Shown in pieces: positions 56,201-64,000 of a stretch of DNA of 64,000 nucleotides; the first letter of the stretch is position 1, and each line of letters opens with the position of its first letter. The notes beneath the pieces are model-generated. The model saw only the letters and a list, made by a program, of their open reading frames with translations, was not told the DNA's origin and did no database searches. The DNA is from Sulfitobacter sp. S223 (lineage in GTDB: Bacteria > Pseudomonadota > Alphaproteobacteria > Rhodobacterales > Rhodobacteraceae). Both the position numbers and the translations under genes were made by a program. Location of the stretch: assembly GCF_025143825.1 (NCBI RefSeq), contig NZ_CP083560.1:2852001-2916000 (forward strand), given 5' to 3'.

Positions 56201-56407
56201 GATGGGATAGGTTATCTGATCCTCAACGACCTGAGGCGCTTGGCCCGCATAGGGCGTCCGCACGATTACCTGCACATCCGACAGATCGGGGATCGCGTCC
56301 ACAGGCGTGGTGCGGATCGCCCAGATGCCTGTCACGGCCATCATCATCGCCAACGCAAGGATGATGATCCGGTTGGCAATCGAGCCTCGAATGATGGCGG
56401 CTATCAT
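53228..56407 (-). CDS. cusA: CusA/CzcA-type heavy-metal RND pump
   Basis: 1,059 residues, full RND size with two sets of membrane helices and two large periplasmic loops. The HME hallmark GGIAIAIGAMVDAAIVMIE in helix 4 carries the proton-relay Asp. Family branch and the CusF/CopCD neighbours point to Cu(I)/Ag(I) export. ATGA overlap with the adaptor gene. No CusC outer membrane channel is encoded nearby. Confidence 0.93.
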   Translation of the reverse strand: MIAAIIRGSIANRIIILALAMMMAVTGIWAIRTTPVDAIPDLSDVQVIVRTPYAGQAPQVVEDQITYPIATAMLAVPGASDVRGFSFFGDSYVYVVFEDGTDLYWARTRVLEYLGQITANLPEGVSPQLGPDATGVGWIYQYALIDRTGGHDLAQLRTIQDWFLKYELQTVDGVSEVATIGGMVKQYQVVVDPNKLRAYDITLAQIQAAIQGANRETGGSVIEMGEAEFMVRSTGYVDEIADLAKAPLMVNARGAAITLGDVADIRLGPEMRRGVGELDGEGDAVGGVVILRWGGNALSTIKAVETRIDELRQSLPEGVEIVTTYNRAGVIERAIDNLQKKLTEEFIVVILVCAAFLLHVRSSLVILLSLPLGIFTAFIIMKLQGVNANIMSLGGIAIAIGAMVDAAIVMIEAMHRRLEKEALTNKNRWRIVTECCEEVGPALFFSLAIIAVSFLPVFVLESQEGRLFKPLAFTKTYAMAAAAILSITLVPVLMGYFVRGRIVPEHRNPLNRLVIFIYRPFLDAAVAWPWATTMLAGILVASMWWPLQRIGTEFMPELNEGDFLYMPSLYPGVSIGKAREVLQQTDRLIATVPEVLTVHGKLGRADTATDPAPLTMIETTIQLKPEVDWREGMTMDGIRAELDRVVQIPGVTNVWIQPIKNRIDMLATGIKTPVGVKISGADLRVIEQIGIEVERIAGGIEGTTSAYAERPIGGRFIEINPDRETAARYMMSVRDIQDVVQTAIGGMQVSESVEGLERFPINLRYPQDWRDSPERLRNLPVVTPSGAHIPLGTLAEINVVDGPGMIRSENARRTGFVFIDITGRDLGGYVEEARAAVAEQVVLPSGYSITWSGQYEYIERMQERLKLVAPATLLIITLMLFMAFNRVIEVGIILAALPVALAGGVWFLWYLSFDISVAVLVGFIALAGVAVETAIVMLLYLNLAWDKRRKQVAAERREMTPLDVEEVVFDGALLRVRPKVMTVATIFAGLIPIMYGTGTGSEIMQRIAAPMVGGMATATLLTLFVIPSIFVIWKRLSLKRVNRAMLHPDERDAAPMPAE

Positions 56408-58611
56408 TGCCCGACCTCCGCCGCTGTTGCGACCCCTTTGAGTGTCATGGAGAAGTCAGGGTTGCGGTGTAGATGAAGCACAACCTCCTCACCCACAGGC
56501 AAAGTTTTAGGGTCGACTATGGGATCAAGTGCGAAGTCCATCGTCATGCCGGGCATACCGATTTCCATCATCGGGCCGTGGGTTATATTCGCCATACCTG
56601 TTTCAGGATCAACGGCGTTGATTGTCCCTAACACCTCCATTGGAGGTACTACCGGCTCGGCCGCAGCAAGCAGCATCGTCATCCCGTCGGGGCGCGCAAA
56701 GGTCAGCGTCATCTCTTCGCCCATGACCAGCCTTTCGGGGTTCAGAGCCTCATCCAGCGCAAAGCCCATGGTCATACCGGGCATACCGATCTCCATCATC
56801 GGACCATGAGTGACGGTGGCCATGCCTGTCGCAGGGTCTATCGCATCAATCGTGCCAGACACGATGATCGGCGGGATCATGGCGTCGGGTTTTGGTGTCA
56901 CAGGTTCGGCCGTAGGCGTCTCTGCCTTCATCGGCATCGCATCACCGCGCAGAGCAACGATGGTGAACAGACCATCATCCCCCTTGGTCAGGTCGAACTC
57001 GACGGGCCGGTTCAATGCTACATCGCCCACGTCGATACCCGCGACATCCATGTCCATCTGCATGGCAGGCCAACCGAGTTCAGGGATCGGGTCATGCTCC
57101 ATCGTGAGCTTACCGTCTGTGGTGACTGCCAGAACCTTTCCCTTGCCGGTTGCCGCGATTCCGTCGTCAGAGCCCAACTCGATCAGGCTCAGAAGCCCGT
57201 CCGCACCTCGAGCTGCGCGGAATGCGACCTGCTGGCCAACCTGCAACTTTTCCAGTGCGATATCGCTGCGCAGCGCAAAGCGTGAGGTCATCGCAGGCCA
57301 ATCCAACGCCTCAAGCGCGGCATGCCGGATCGTCGCAATACGCGTTTCGGGATCGAGAGCCACCAGCTCACCCGTTCCGCGTGCTGGTGCCTCATCAGTC
57401 GGCGCCATACGCATTAAACCAGCGCTCAACGCACTCTCGCTGTCGATCAGGAATTGTGCAGAGGACACAACCTCCTCACCCGCAGCCAGACCCTGCACAA
57501 CTTCGGTACGCCCGCCACCGCCAAAGGTATCGCGCAGGCCGGTGGTGATCAGGCGCGGCTTGAAAGTGCCTTCACCTGTCTTGAGGATAACCCGCTCTGC
57601 AGTGCCGGTACGAATGATCGCCTCGGTCGGCACAGTCAGCGCCATACGTGTCTCTTTCGGGATCAGGCTCACATTGCCGAACATATTTGGGCGCAAAAGC
57701 CCCTCACTGTTATCGAACCGCAATCGCACAGGCAGCGTGCGGGTCTGCGCATCCAACGCAGGATAAACGTAGTCGATGACGCCCTCAAAGGTGCGCCCAT
57801 GCAGATGCTCAAAGGTTGCGACAGCGTGCATGTCATCGGTCATCCGCGCAATATCACGCTCGAACACATCAACAATAAGCCAGACAGCGCTGAGGTCAGT
57901 CAGCGAGACGGCCCGCACCCCGGGTTGGAGAAACATGCCATCAGCGGCCTCAAGGCCAGTGACAACGCCGTCCTGCGGAGCAATCACCTCGATATTACGG
58001 GCGACCTCACCAGTTTCCTCGATGCGGGTGATCTGAGCGTCAGACATACCGTGGCTGCGCAGCTTGCCCCGTGCGGCGTCTATAATCCGTTGATCGCCCG
58101 CATCAATGGCCCGCAGCAAATCAAATGAAGAGGAGCCAATCACTTGGGAAAACATCTCGAAAAGGACATCGCCTTTGCGCACCGGATCGCCGACAGCGCG
58201 TACATTGAGCGCTTCGATCCAGCCATCCACGCGGGTATGGATATGGCTTGTCAGATGCTCGTCATAGCCAACGAACCCAACTGTCTCGATCCTTCCCGAT
58301 ATTTGGGAGGTTTGCGCAATGGCAGTGCGCACGCCAATGGCATTGATCTCCGCCGCAGAGAGCATGACTTCGGACGGATCACCAGTGGGCTCCTGGCCCG
58401 CCATCACAGGGATCAGGTCCATTCCCATAGGTGATTTCCCCGGACCCGGTTGGCGGAAATTCGCATCCATCGGGGCCACCCAATAGAGGATTTCAGGCCC
58501 GTCATTTCCTGCCATATCGGAAGGGTTGAGATACAACCGTTCCAGAAAAACACCGCCACCAATGCCCACGCAGAGTGCAAGCACACTCAGGGCTGAATAT
58601 CGTCCACTCAT
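56404..58611 (-). CDS. cusB: CusB-like RND adaptor with four tandem CusF-like domains
   Basis: 735 residues, nearly twice usual CusB (about 400). N-terminal anchor, then a metal-binding segment (YWVAPMDANFRQPGPGKSP-like; MGMDLIPV), the HlyD/CusB barrel-sandwich core (to about 405), and four CusF-like barrels at about 412-488, 489-565, 582-656 and 657-735. Ligand sets at His/+8/+11/+13 are: H/W/M/S, H/W/M/M, H/M/M/M and H/M/M/M. The last two are near-copies 228 bases apart in DNA. ATG at 58611 with GAGGTGACC is chosen. It links the pump to copper pick-up in the periplasm. Confidence 0.9.
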   Translation of the reverse strand: MSGRYSALSVLALCVGIGGGVFLERLYLNPSDMAGNDGPEILYWVAPMDANFRQPGPGKSPMGMDLIPVMAGQEPTGDPSEVMLSAAEINAIGVRTAIAQTSQISGRIETVGFVGYDEHLTSHIHTRVDGWIEALNVRAVGDPVRKGDVLFEMFSQVIGSSSFDLLRAIDAGDQRIIDAARGKLRSHGMSDAQITRIEETGEVARNIEVIAPQDGVVTGLEAADGMFLQPGVRAVSLTDLSAVWLIVDVFERDIARMTDDMHAVATFEHLHGRTFEGVIDYVYPALDAQTRTLPVRLRFDNSEGLLRPNMFGNVSLIPKETRMALTVPTEAIIRTGTAERVILKTGEGTFKPRLITTGLRDTFGGGGRTEVVQGLAAGEEVVSSAQFLIDSESALSAGLMRMAPTDEAPARGTGELVALDPETRIATIRHAALEALDWPAMTSRFALRSDIALEKLQVGQQVAFRAARGADGLLSLIELGSDDGIAATGKGKVLAVTTDGKLTMEHDPIPELGWPAMQMDMDVAGIDVGDVALNRPVEFDLTKGDDGLFTIVALRGDAMPMKAETPTAEPVTPKPDAMIPPIIVSGTIDAIDPATGMATVTHGPMMEIGMPGMTMGFALDEALNPERLVMGEEMTLTFARPDGMTMLLAAAEPVVPPMEVLGTINAVDPETGMANITHGPMMEIGMPGMTMDFALDPIVDPKTLPVGEEVVLHLHRNPDFSMTLKGVATAAEVGQ

Positions 58612-58703
58612 GGTCACCTCGACCTCGACTGCGCCAAAGGCACAGCCGTTTCCAATCAATAACAATCACGCAGCCCCAATGTGGGGCGCGCACCGGCAAT
58701 CGA

Positions 58704-59096
58704 TCAGATGTGTTGTGGAGGGCGGTCTTTTGAAATGCGCAAGTGCGATGGCAGGATGATCGCTTGTTCTATGCCTTTGTCACTGGGCAGCAAAACATCC
58801 GATGCAATCAGCTTGAAAGGTGCTGCGCTCTCGTGAAAGCAGCACATAAAGGCCATGCAATGTGCGGCATCTTGATGGTGCGCATCCATGGAATCCATAT
58901 CGTGGTCCATCGCAACAGCGCTGGAATGCACCATATCGCTGTGATCCATCATCATGTGGTGGTCGGTCGTGGGAGCCGCGACAGGTGCTGCAACCGCAGG
59001 AGCAACAAACTGAAACATCATAACGCAAATCAAAAGCATAAAACCCAGTGGCCGTAGGGCCGTTTTGATTTGCGAAGGATATATGGCGTTGCTCAT
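58704..59096 (-). CDS. His/Met-rich exported protein, first gene of copper cluster
   Basis: 130 residues: one membrane or signal segment (LGFMLLICVMMFQFVAP), a His/Met/Asp-rich stretch (HHMMMDHSDM, then MDHDMDSMDAHHQD) and a Cys cluster AHCMAFMCCFHE. It looks like a periplasmic copper-binding protein of the DUF2946-like sort. TTG at 59111 is an alternative start. Upstream of cusB by 92 bases. Confidence 0.7.
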   Translation of the reverse strand: MSNAIYPSQIKTALRPLGFMLLICVMMFQFVAPAVAAPVAAPTTDHHMMMDHSDMVHSSAVAMDHDMDSMDAHHQDAAHCMAFMCCFHESAAPFKLIASDVLLPSDKGIEQAIILPSHLRISKDRPPQHI

Positions 59097-59230
59097 CCGA
59101 AACTCTTGCAACCGATCATTGTCACTTTCAAGTCAGAAATTCGTGAAGTCTGGTTCAATGCGATGCTTTGCGATCTCACCAGCCGGACGCGCCCGCATAC
59201 AGACCGGATGACACGCCCGTCATTTTCAAG

Positions 59231-60340
59231 CTACGCCAACGCGCGGTAAAGCGCTGGCCTCGTTCGCCTCCGCACTTGAAGATTTGCCGCGTCGAGGGCG
59301 CGCATAAAGCGATGGAACGCGCCGGAGCCTGAAGCCTCAGTCGCATAGGCAATGCGCTGCTGGTCCGCCTTCTGAGTAGGCTTCCCGCACGCGATTGCAT
59401 CTGTGTTGTTGTAGCGCGAAAAGGCGAACAAGGAGCTAGACGATTGCTTCAAAATTCGTTCTGCAGCCCATCGCGCCTCTCCTTCAAGCGGAACATCACG
59501 TTCGCTACCCTTAGTTTTGAGGCGACGCCAAGGATGTGGACGGACACGAGCAACGAAAGACCCACCCTCCTCCCGGACGATGTCGTCTTTAGTCAAACCT
59601 GCGGCCTCAGCTAAGCGCATACCTGTATCCGAGACCATCGCGACCAACCATCGAAGATCGTCGTCAGCCTCACGGCATTTGCGCTGGATCACTGCGAGGG
59701 CTTCTTTAGGGACTGAGTTGCGACCAGAGACCCCAGCTGTCCGGTCGTAGTAAACACCAGCAAAGGGATTAATCAGAGATAGTCCTTGTTCACTGGCAGC
59801 AAAGTTCATCACAGCCCTCACCGTTCCAAAGACACGAGTCAAACTACTTCCAGCAAGACCGCGAGAGATCAGGGCATCACGGAAAGCGTTCGCATCAGCT
59901 TTGGTGTAGATGTCGAGATGCTTGTCGCCACAGGCATCTATCACATAGCTACATGCTCTCTCAGCTGCCCTACGAAAGGTTATTGGACGGCCCTTGCCCT
60001 TATGGTGGAGATAGAGTTCTACGGCCTCTGACAAAAGCACAAATGAAGACGAAACAACGGGTGGGGCGCTCCCAAGTACATCCAACGTCGAATCTCCCCA
60101 CATTAACATGTGCTTCCCTGGCAGCCCGACATCTTTTGACCTCAGCACACACCAATAGTCATCCAGTTGATCAGCTGCTTTTCTGGCTCTGGCCTCAGCA
60201 ACCCCTGCTGACCTTGTACGCAAAGAAAAAGCAATCCGAGGTGACGAGTAATGGCGAAGCAGCTCTTTTGGGATGCGACGACTGAAGTAGAAAACTCCGT
60301 CTTTAACGAAGGTGAACTTGGGTGAAGTGGTCTCCGACAT
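59231..60340 (-). pseudogene. Phage-type tyrosine integrase, C-terminally replaced
   Basis: 369-residue frame. N-terminal F-Y-F-S-R-R-I-P domain, core-binding region, and catalytic-domain start with Arg (DTGMRLAEAAGL) and Lys (RLKTKGSERDVPL). After SSLFAFSRYNNTDA (about 59395) the expected H-x-x-R and Tyr boxes are absent; the last 55 residues are high-GC, basic, unrelated sequence. Likely inactive. It sits 61 bases from a tRNA-Phe 3' fragment, so it was the integrase of an island at that tRNA. Confidence 0.78.
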
Positions 60341-60401
60341 GGTCTACGGCTCCTAGCTCGAAATAAAAGCTGGAGTGTTACCAAGGTGTTAGCTGATAAA
60401 A

Positions 60402-60446
60402 TGGTGCCCAGGGGCGGAATCGAACCACCGACACGAGGATTTTCAA
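60402..60446 (-). repeat. tRNA-Phe 3' fragment, attachment-site scar
   Basis: Minus strand reads anticodon loop TTGAAAA (anticodon GAA), then TCCTC, variable loop GTGTC, T-arm GGTGGTTCGATTCC, and the acceptor 3' end CCTGGGCACCA. The 5' half of the tRNA (D-arm and 5' acceptor) is missing: the sequence to the right does not continue it. This is the classic attL/attR copy left by an integrase. Includes CCA at 60402-60404. Between 60447 and 60621 no further feature is seen. Confidence 0.85.
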
Positions 60447-60621
60447 TTTTCCTAGGTTTCCGCGCATACTTCGCCAAAGTGACCAAGTCCGTTGCAATTA
60501 GAAAACGGTTTCAACGGCTTGCCAACCGCAGACTGCCTCAAAGCCTAGCAAGTCTAGCCGTTCTAGCTCAGCAATTTTGGCTCCCATATGACACCCAGCA
60601 CCAAGAAAACACATGAAGCCA

Positions 60622-63600
60622 TTAGTACCACGGTGCTTGCGTCTGCCGCATTGTCACCATTCCGAATAGCTGCTCCTTTTCGTTCTTCTTCCTGTCCTTG
60701 ATGTCATTGTTCAAAGACCCGCTATTCAAAATCCAGTGGGAGCGGACAACTTCTCCTAACGGAGCGGTGTTCAATGGGTTGTTTTTCATCCAAAGACGAG
60801 CGCGGCCATCGACGCATCCAGACATCAATTGATAGTTAGCGTATGAGGAGATCGCATCCTTTGATTTTATGTGTAATTCGTACCAGTGTCGGGCCCACAC
60901 ATTGTGGTTAAATTCGTCCTCGGCACGGTTTGCGACATCTCGTAACCAACCTCGGTTTGGCCGGTGTGCATCAAGCTCTCCCCACAAGCCGCAAAACAAT
61001 TCTTCAGCATCTGTGTAGCCAAGTAACTTCCAACCGCGTGCCTGCCGATAGGCACTTCCTGCAACCACATCCTCTCGAATTAGATTGGCAAGCCACTCTC
61101 CACGATTGGCCTTGAAGGCGAACCAGACAAAATCTCGAATTTTTTCATCTGTAATCAAGGAGTCGGATACCGACGCCAGAAACGAAGTGTCAGCTGAAAA
61201 GTCCGGCGAAAAAAGCGGGAAGAAGTGGAGATCGGGGAACTTATGTATCCCAGTCTTCTCTGCCTTTAACAACCTTTCCCAAAGTCTCCTTCCATCAGGA
61301 TGCCCAGTTTCGATGAGAACACGTGCCAAGTCGAGAAGTGGGAAGGTCTCATGAAGCGAGCCCCATGGAAGCTTGAGGTGGTCATCTAGCCAAGGAGTAA
61401 ACCACTCAAAAAAATCCGCACTTCTCTTCGTCAGTAAGCTCCTGATGGCATCTTTATGATCCCAAGCGTTTCTAGGGAAGCTTCGAGTTTTTCTTCTGTC
61501 TTCTCCAACTACACGTTCGCGGAGAAAATCATGGAACTTGTCGAGACTAGTTTCCTTGTCGGCTGCATGTTGTAGCCGCCAGCCCCAGATCTCTGGATCA
61601 GCTCTATCCAAAAGACCCGGATCATCGAAAAGGTCGGCCGCGCAGCTCAATGCTAACGAGCCATAGGCCTTCTCATCTCGCGACTGATCCTCGTTTGCTA
61701 TCCAGCCACTGGCATTGAAAGCACCAAGGGCGGCTTCCGATTTGCCAGTAGCCGCAACCCGTATAGCGCGATGGCGAATAACTTCATTGTTATGCAAGAC
61801 CAATGTTTCTAGTGGTGGCCAGTTCTTTGCAGCCTCGGGAGCGTTGGTCTCAAGCAGAAAATACAGCACAACATTTTGGGCTTCCTCATCCACGGCATCA
61901 GGCAACAAAGACGCGATGCTTGCGGCCTCTTCGTCGGTTGCTGTTGAGAGGGCTTCAAGCATCCCCTCAAGGGTCGCCGCATCGAACTTCGTGCTCTCAA
62001 GTGTTTTGAATTGCTCTAGCGCTGTCTGCCCCCATAAGTCGAGAAGGCCAGCAGTACGCAGCCATCCTTTTGCGGTTACTTCGTCATTGTTACTTGCTCG
62101 GTCACGTAGCTCCTTGGCTAGTGCCGCTCTTTCCGCATCGTTCAGCACCAGAACAAATTCTTTTATGTGATTTGAAAGTCCCGTCAGCTGCTCGTCAGTT
62201 CGTTCGCTTGCGCTCGCAACCGACTGTGAAAGAACTGATACTAGACTTGGTGGATCATTTCGGCACAGTGGTGCTTTCACTTCTTCGAACGTCAAGTCGC
62301 TCTTTCCACGAGACATCGAAAAAGGCCACAAGTCAGCACCATTTGGAATCTTGAGTGGTCCCAATTCATCAGAGCTATTTGGGTCGAAAAATGATCTCAG
62401 GGCGCTGTGGTTTGCAGCAATTGGCACTTTACCCTGATCACCGGCTGTGCTTGCCTCTATCGAAGCAGCACGATCTAGGCTGCTTTTATCTCCTAGGGCT
62501 TCTAACAACCATTGCGCCGCGCGACTTGTTTCTCTTTTTGAGCGGATCTCAAGCCTATCAACAATACTGAAGACCATTTCTCGGGCGGCAACTTCATCTT
62601 CGCCGTTGAGACGAAGTACCCAAGCTAGCTCGTCGAAGTGCCTATGCCTACCCAGTATGGATCGGCTTATCGCCCATGCTTCATATGCTTTCCGTAAAGG
62701 CATCCGAGGAAGGAAAGACAGAATTCCGAAGACACGGTGACTAAGCCAACTCACATTGCCTTCTGCAAACAGTTGGATTTGCGGCCAGTCTGACTTATCT
62801 CTTTGCTGCGCCCAGCTGTTCAGGTTCTCAAGAACCTTGGCCCGATTTTCCTTGGAACGATCTGAATCTGGATCAACCTTTCCTAGGAATTGCCCTTCAT
62901 CGGGGTCAGGCCAAACTAGGCCAAGCCAACGTGTGACTGCGTTACATATTGTTGGAGCAACTTTTTCATGTTCGTATGCGTTGGCAAAACCTTTTATGAA
63001 GACTTCGTCCTCTGAGAAACTGCCACTTTGATGCAGCCATTGCTCTTCAACTAGTGAACAAAACAATTCGGTATCTGTTCCGATCAACCGCCACCAAGCT
63101 TCAAAATCAACCACCCGAAAGTTCTGTTCTTGCAGCCAACGGAGCAGCAGTGCTTTACGGGCGTCCCGCCCAACACTCGGGTCAATTAAGGCCGCGGTGA
63201 CAGCTGCCCGAATAACCGCAACACCTAAGCTTTGCCCACGGTAAGGATCAATGAAATCTGCCAGTTTGGCATTTGCAGTTTCAATCCCTTCAACGGCTCT
63301 CATCTGAGATGACAGAGCAACCCCCAGAACAAATGGAACCATATCTTGATTTACTCGATATCGATGTGGGGTTGTGGTCGATTGAAGCCAGCGTCCAGCT
63401 ACCAAGTCTTGGATCGTGGCTTTCAAGTCCAACTGCTCGGCCCCACTCTCACAGCCAAGACGCTCGGTAAGTTCCCTTGTCGTCAACGTGGTTGCACCTA
63501 AATTCGCGCCCAGTTCAGACCCTAAACCAGCCAAGAAATCTCGAAACTCAATATCAGACCAATCAGCTCGGGCAGTTCCGAGCTTCAGCCGGTGTTTCCA

Positions 63601-64000
63601 GTCTTCATATGCAAGACGTTCAGCGGTCACGTCCCCGCTGCCCTCAAGCTCAATTCGATGTTTAATGGCGAGGTGAAAGAGACGCGGAACCTTCATCATT
63701 TCGATGAGGTCAGAACCAAAGTTTGCTCGTTCCAAGCCGTGTTGATTGAGTAAAGCATCCAACTCCAAATCGCTGAAGTTGACGACACTCTGCGACGTCG
63801 GCGCTGGCTCTAAGTGTAGCAGTTCACCCATTGACGACCACCAGTCGGGCCAACACGTCATCAAGACGCGAAATCGACCATCTAACTCGTCAGCTAATAG
63901 AGGTTGGAGAAATCCAACCCAGTCCCGCTTATTAAAGTTCTGATTAAGTCCGTCCAAAATTAACAAGATAGGTAGCGCCTTGTCTGACTTCGCCCATAAA
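60622..64000 (-). CDS. Large STAND-NTPase-like protein, N-terminus beyond window
   Basis: At least 1,125 residues, open at the window edge. The visible start has a Walker B-like LPILLILDGLNQ and, 25 residues on, VLMTCWPDWW, as in STAND/NACHT-like ATPases; Walker A must lie outside. The rest is largely helical with many Trp and Leu, perhaps a repeat domain for ligand sensing, ending APWY. No known name. AT-richer and with different codon use from the left half of the window. Next to an integrase scar, so likely island cargo; STAND proteins often serve in antiphage defence. Confidence 0.75.
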   Translation of the reverse strand, partial: LWAKSDKALPILLILDGLNQNFNKRDWVGFLQPLLADELDGRFRVLMTCWPDWWSSMGELLHLEPAPTSQSVVNFSDLELDALLNQHGLERANFGSDLIEMMKVPRLFHLAIKHRIELEGSGDVTAERLAYEDWKHRLKLGTARADWSDIEFRDFLAGLGSELGANLGATTLTTRELTERLGCESGAEQLDLKATIQDLVAGRWLQSTTTPHRYRVNQDMVPFVLGVALSSQMRAVEGIETANAKLADFIDPYRGQSLGVAVIRAAVTAALIDPSVGRDARKALLLRWLQEQNFRVVDFEAWWRLIGTDTELFCSLVEEQWLHQSGSFSEDEVFIKGFANAYEHEKVAPTICNAVTRWLGLVWPDPDEGQFLGKVDPDSDRSKENRAKVLENLNSWAQQRDKSDWPQIQLFAEGNVSWLSHRVFGILSFLPRMPLRKAYEAWAISRSILGRHRHFDELAWVLRLNGEDEVAAREMVFSIVDRLEIRSKRETSRAAQWLLEALGDKSSLDRAASIEASTAGDQGKVPIAANHSALRSFFDPNSSDELGPLKIPNGADLWPFSMSRGKSDLTFEEVKAPLCRNDPPSLVSVLSQSVASASERTDEQLTGLSNHIKEFVLVLNDAERAALAKELRDRASNNDEVTAKGWLRTAGLLDLWGQTALEQFKTLESTKFDAATLEGMLEALSTATDEEAASIASLLPDAVDEEAQNVVLYFLLETNAPEAAKNWPPLETLVLHNNEVIRHRAIRVAATGKSEAALGAFNASGWIANEDQSRDEKAYGSLALSCAADLFDDPGLLDRADPEIWGWRLQHAADKETSLDKFHDFLRERVVGEDRRKTRSFPRNAWDHKDAIRSLLTKRSADFFEWFTPWLDDHLKLPWGSLHETFPLLDLARVLIETGHPDGRRLWERLLKAEKTGIHKFPDLHFFPLFSPDFSADTSFLASVSDSLITDEKIRDFVWFAFKANRGEWLANLIREDVVAGSAYRQARGWKLLGYTDAEELFCGLWGELDAHRPNRGWLRDVANRAEDEFNHNVWARHWYELHIKSKDAISSYANYQLMSGCVDGRARLWMKNNPLNTAPLGEVVRSHWILNSGSLNNDIKDRKKNEKEQLFGMVTMRQTQAPWY

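Noticed and set aside
1..64000. CRISPR arrays and rRNA genes
   Set aside because: No regularly spaced short repeats or rRNA-like blocks were seen on reading through.

Overview
This window is high-GC alphaproteobacterial chromosome of the marine Roseobacter (Rhodobacterales) type. The evidence is gene content, not a database match: an MttB-family methyltransferase, a fused Mrp/Pha antiporter, glutathione-dependent formaldehyde dehydrogenase, a sulfide/persulfide detoxification cluster and isoquinoline-oxidoreductase-type molybdoenzyme genes. No genus can be named from sequence alone.

Layout. 0-3.5 kb: start of a lipoprotein gene and a BapA-like, Ig-repeat, type I-secreted adhesin. 3.8-12.1 kb: CocE/NonD hydrolase, a complete Dpp-type peptide ABC transporter with fused ATPases, an AraC regulator and a VOC protein. 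12.2-18.6 kb: a type I phosphodiesterase, an alpha/beta hydrolase coupled to an acyl-CoA synthetase, a Kbp-like BON-LysM protein, an MsbA-like ABC exporter and tRNA-Gly(TCC). 18.6-23.2 kb: a three-gene operon (PLP lyase, M24 hydrolase, Asp/Glu racemase-like) divergent from a non-pyrrolysine MttB homologue. 23.2-27.3 kb: SDR, IorA, IorB and a dihaem cytochrome c. 27.6-30.7 kb: formaldehyde dehydrogenase, a nucleotide-sugar-epimerase-like protein and a LysR regulator. 30.7-36.6 kb: mrpABCDEFG with mrpA and mrpB fused. 36.8-39.0 kb: SDR and aldehyde dehydrogenase. 39.1-45.5 kb: a sulfur cluster of DUF2892, two YeeE/YedE half-transporters, a persulfide-dioxygenase-like MBL protein, a DUF442-SQOR fusion, SulP and a two-cysteine Crp/Fnr regulator. 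46.1-50.1 kb: a LysR regulator divergent from DUF2218, two exported SnoaL/NTF2 proteins, an NmrA-type reductase and an MsrQ-like haem membrane protein.

The right end is accessory DNA. From 50.1 to 51.0 kb there are only relics, including a broken gene for an exported protein. From 51.1 to 59.1 kb is a copper/silver cluster transcribed leftward: a His/Met-rich protein, CusB-like adaptor, CusA, CusF, cytochrome c, CopC and CopD. The adaptor carries four tandem CusF-like domains. Then come a tyrosine integrase that has lost its C-terminal catalytic part, a 45-base 3' fragment of tRNA-Phe (an attachment-site scar), and a large AT-richer gene for a STAND-NTPase-like protein running off the window end. 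This reads as tandem integration at a tRNA-Phe gene lying to the right of the window.

The most interesting points are the multi-CusF copper adaptor, the tRNA-Phe island carrying a defence-like NTPase, the MttB/M24/PLP-lyase/racemase module, and the sulfur cluster with its possible thiol-sensing Crp/Fnr regulator and candidate operator.
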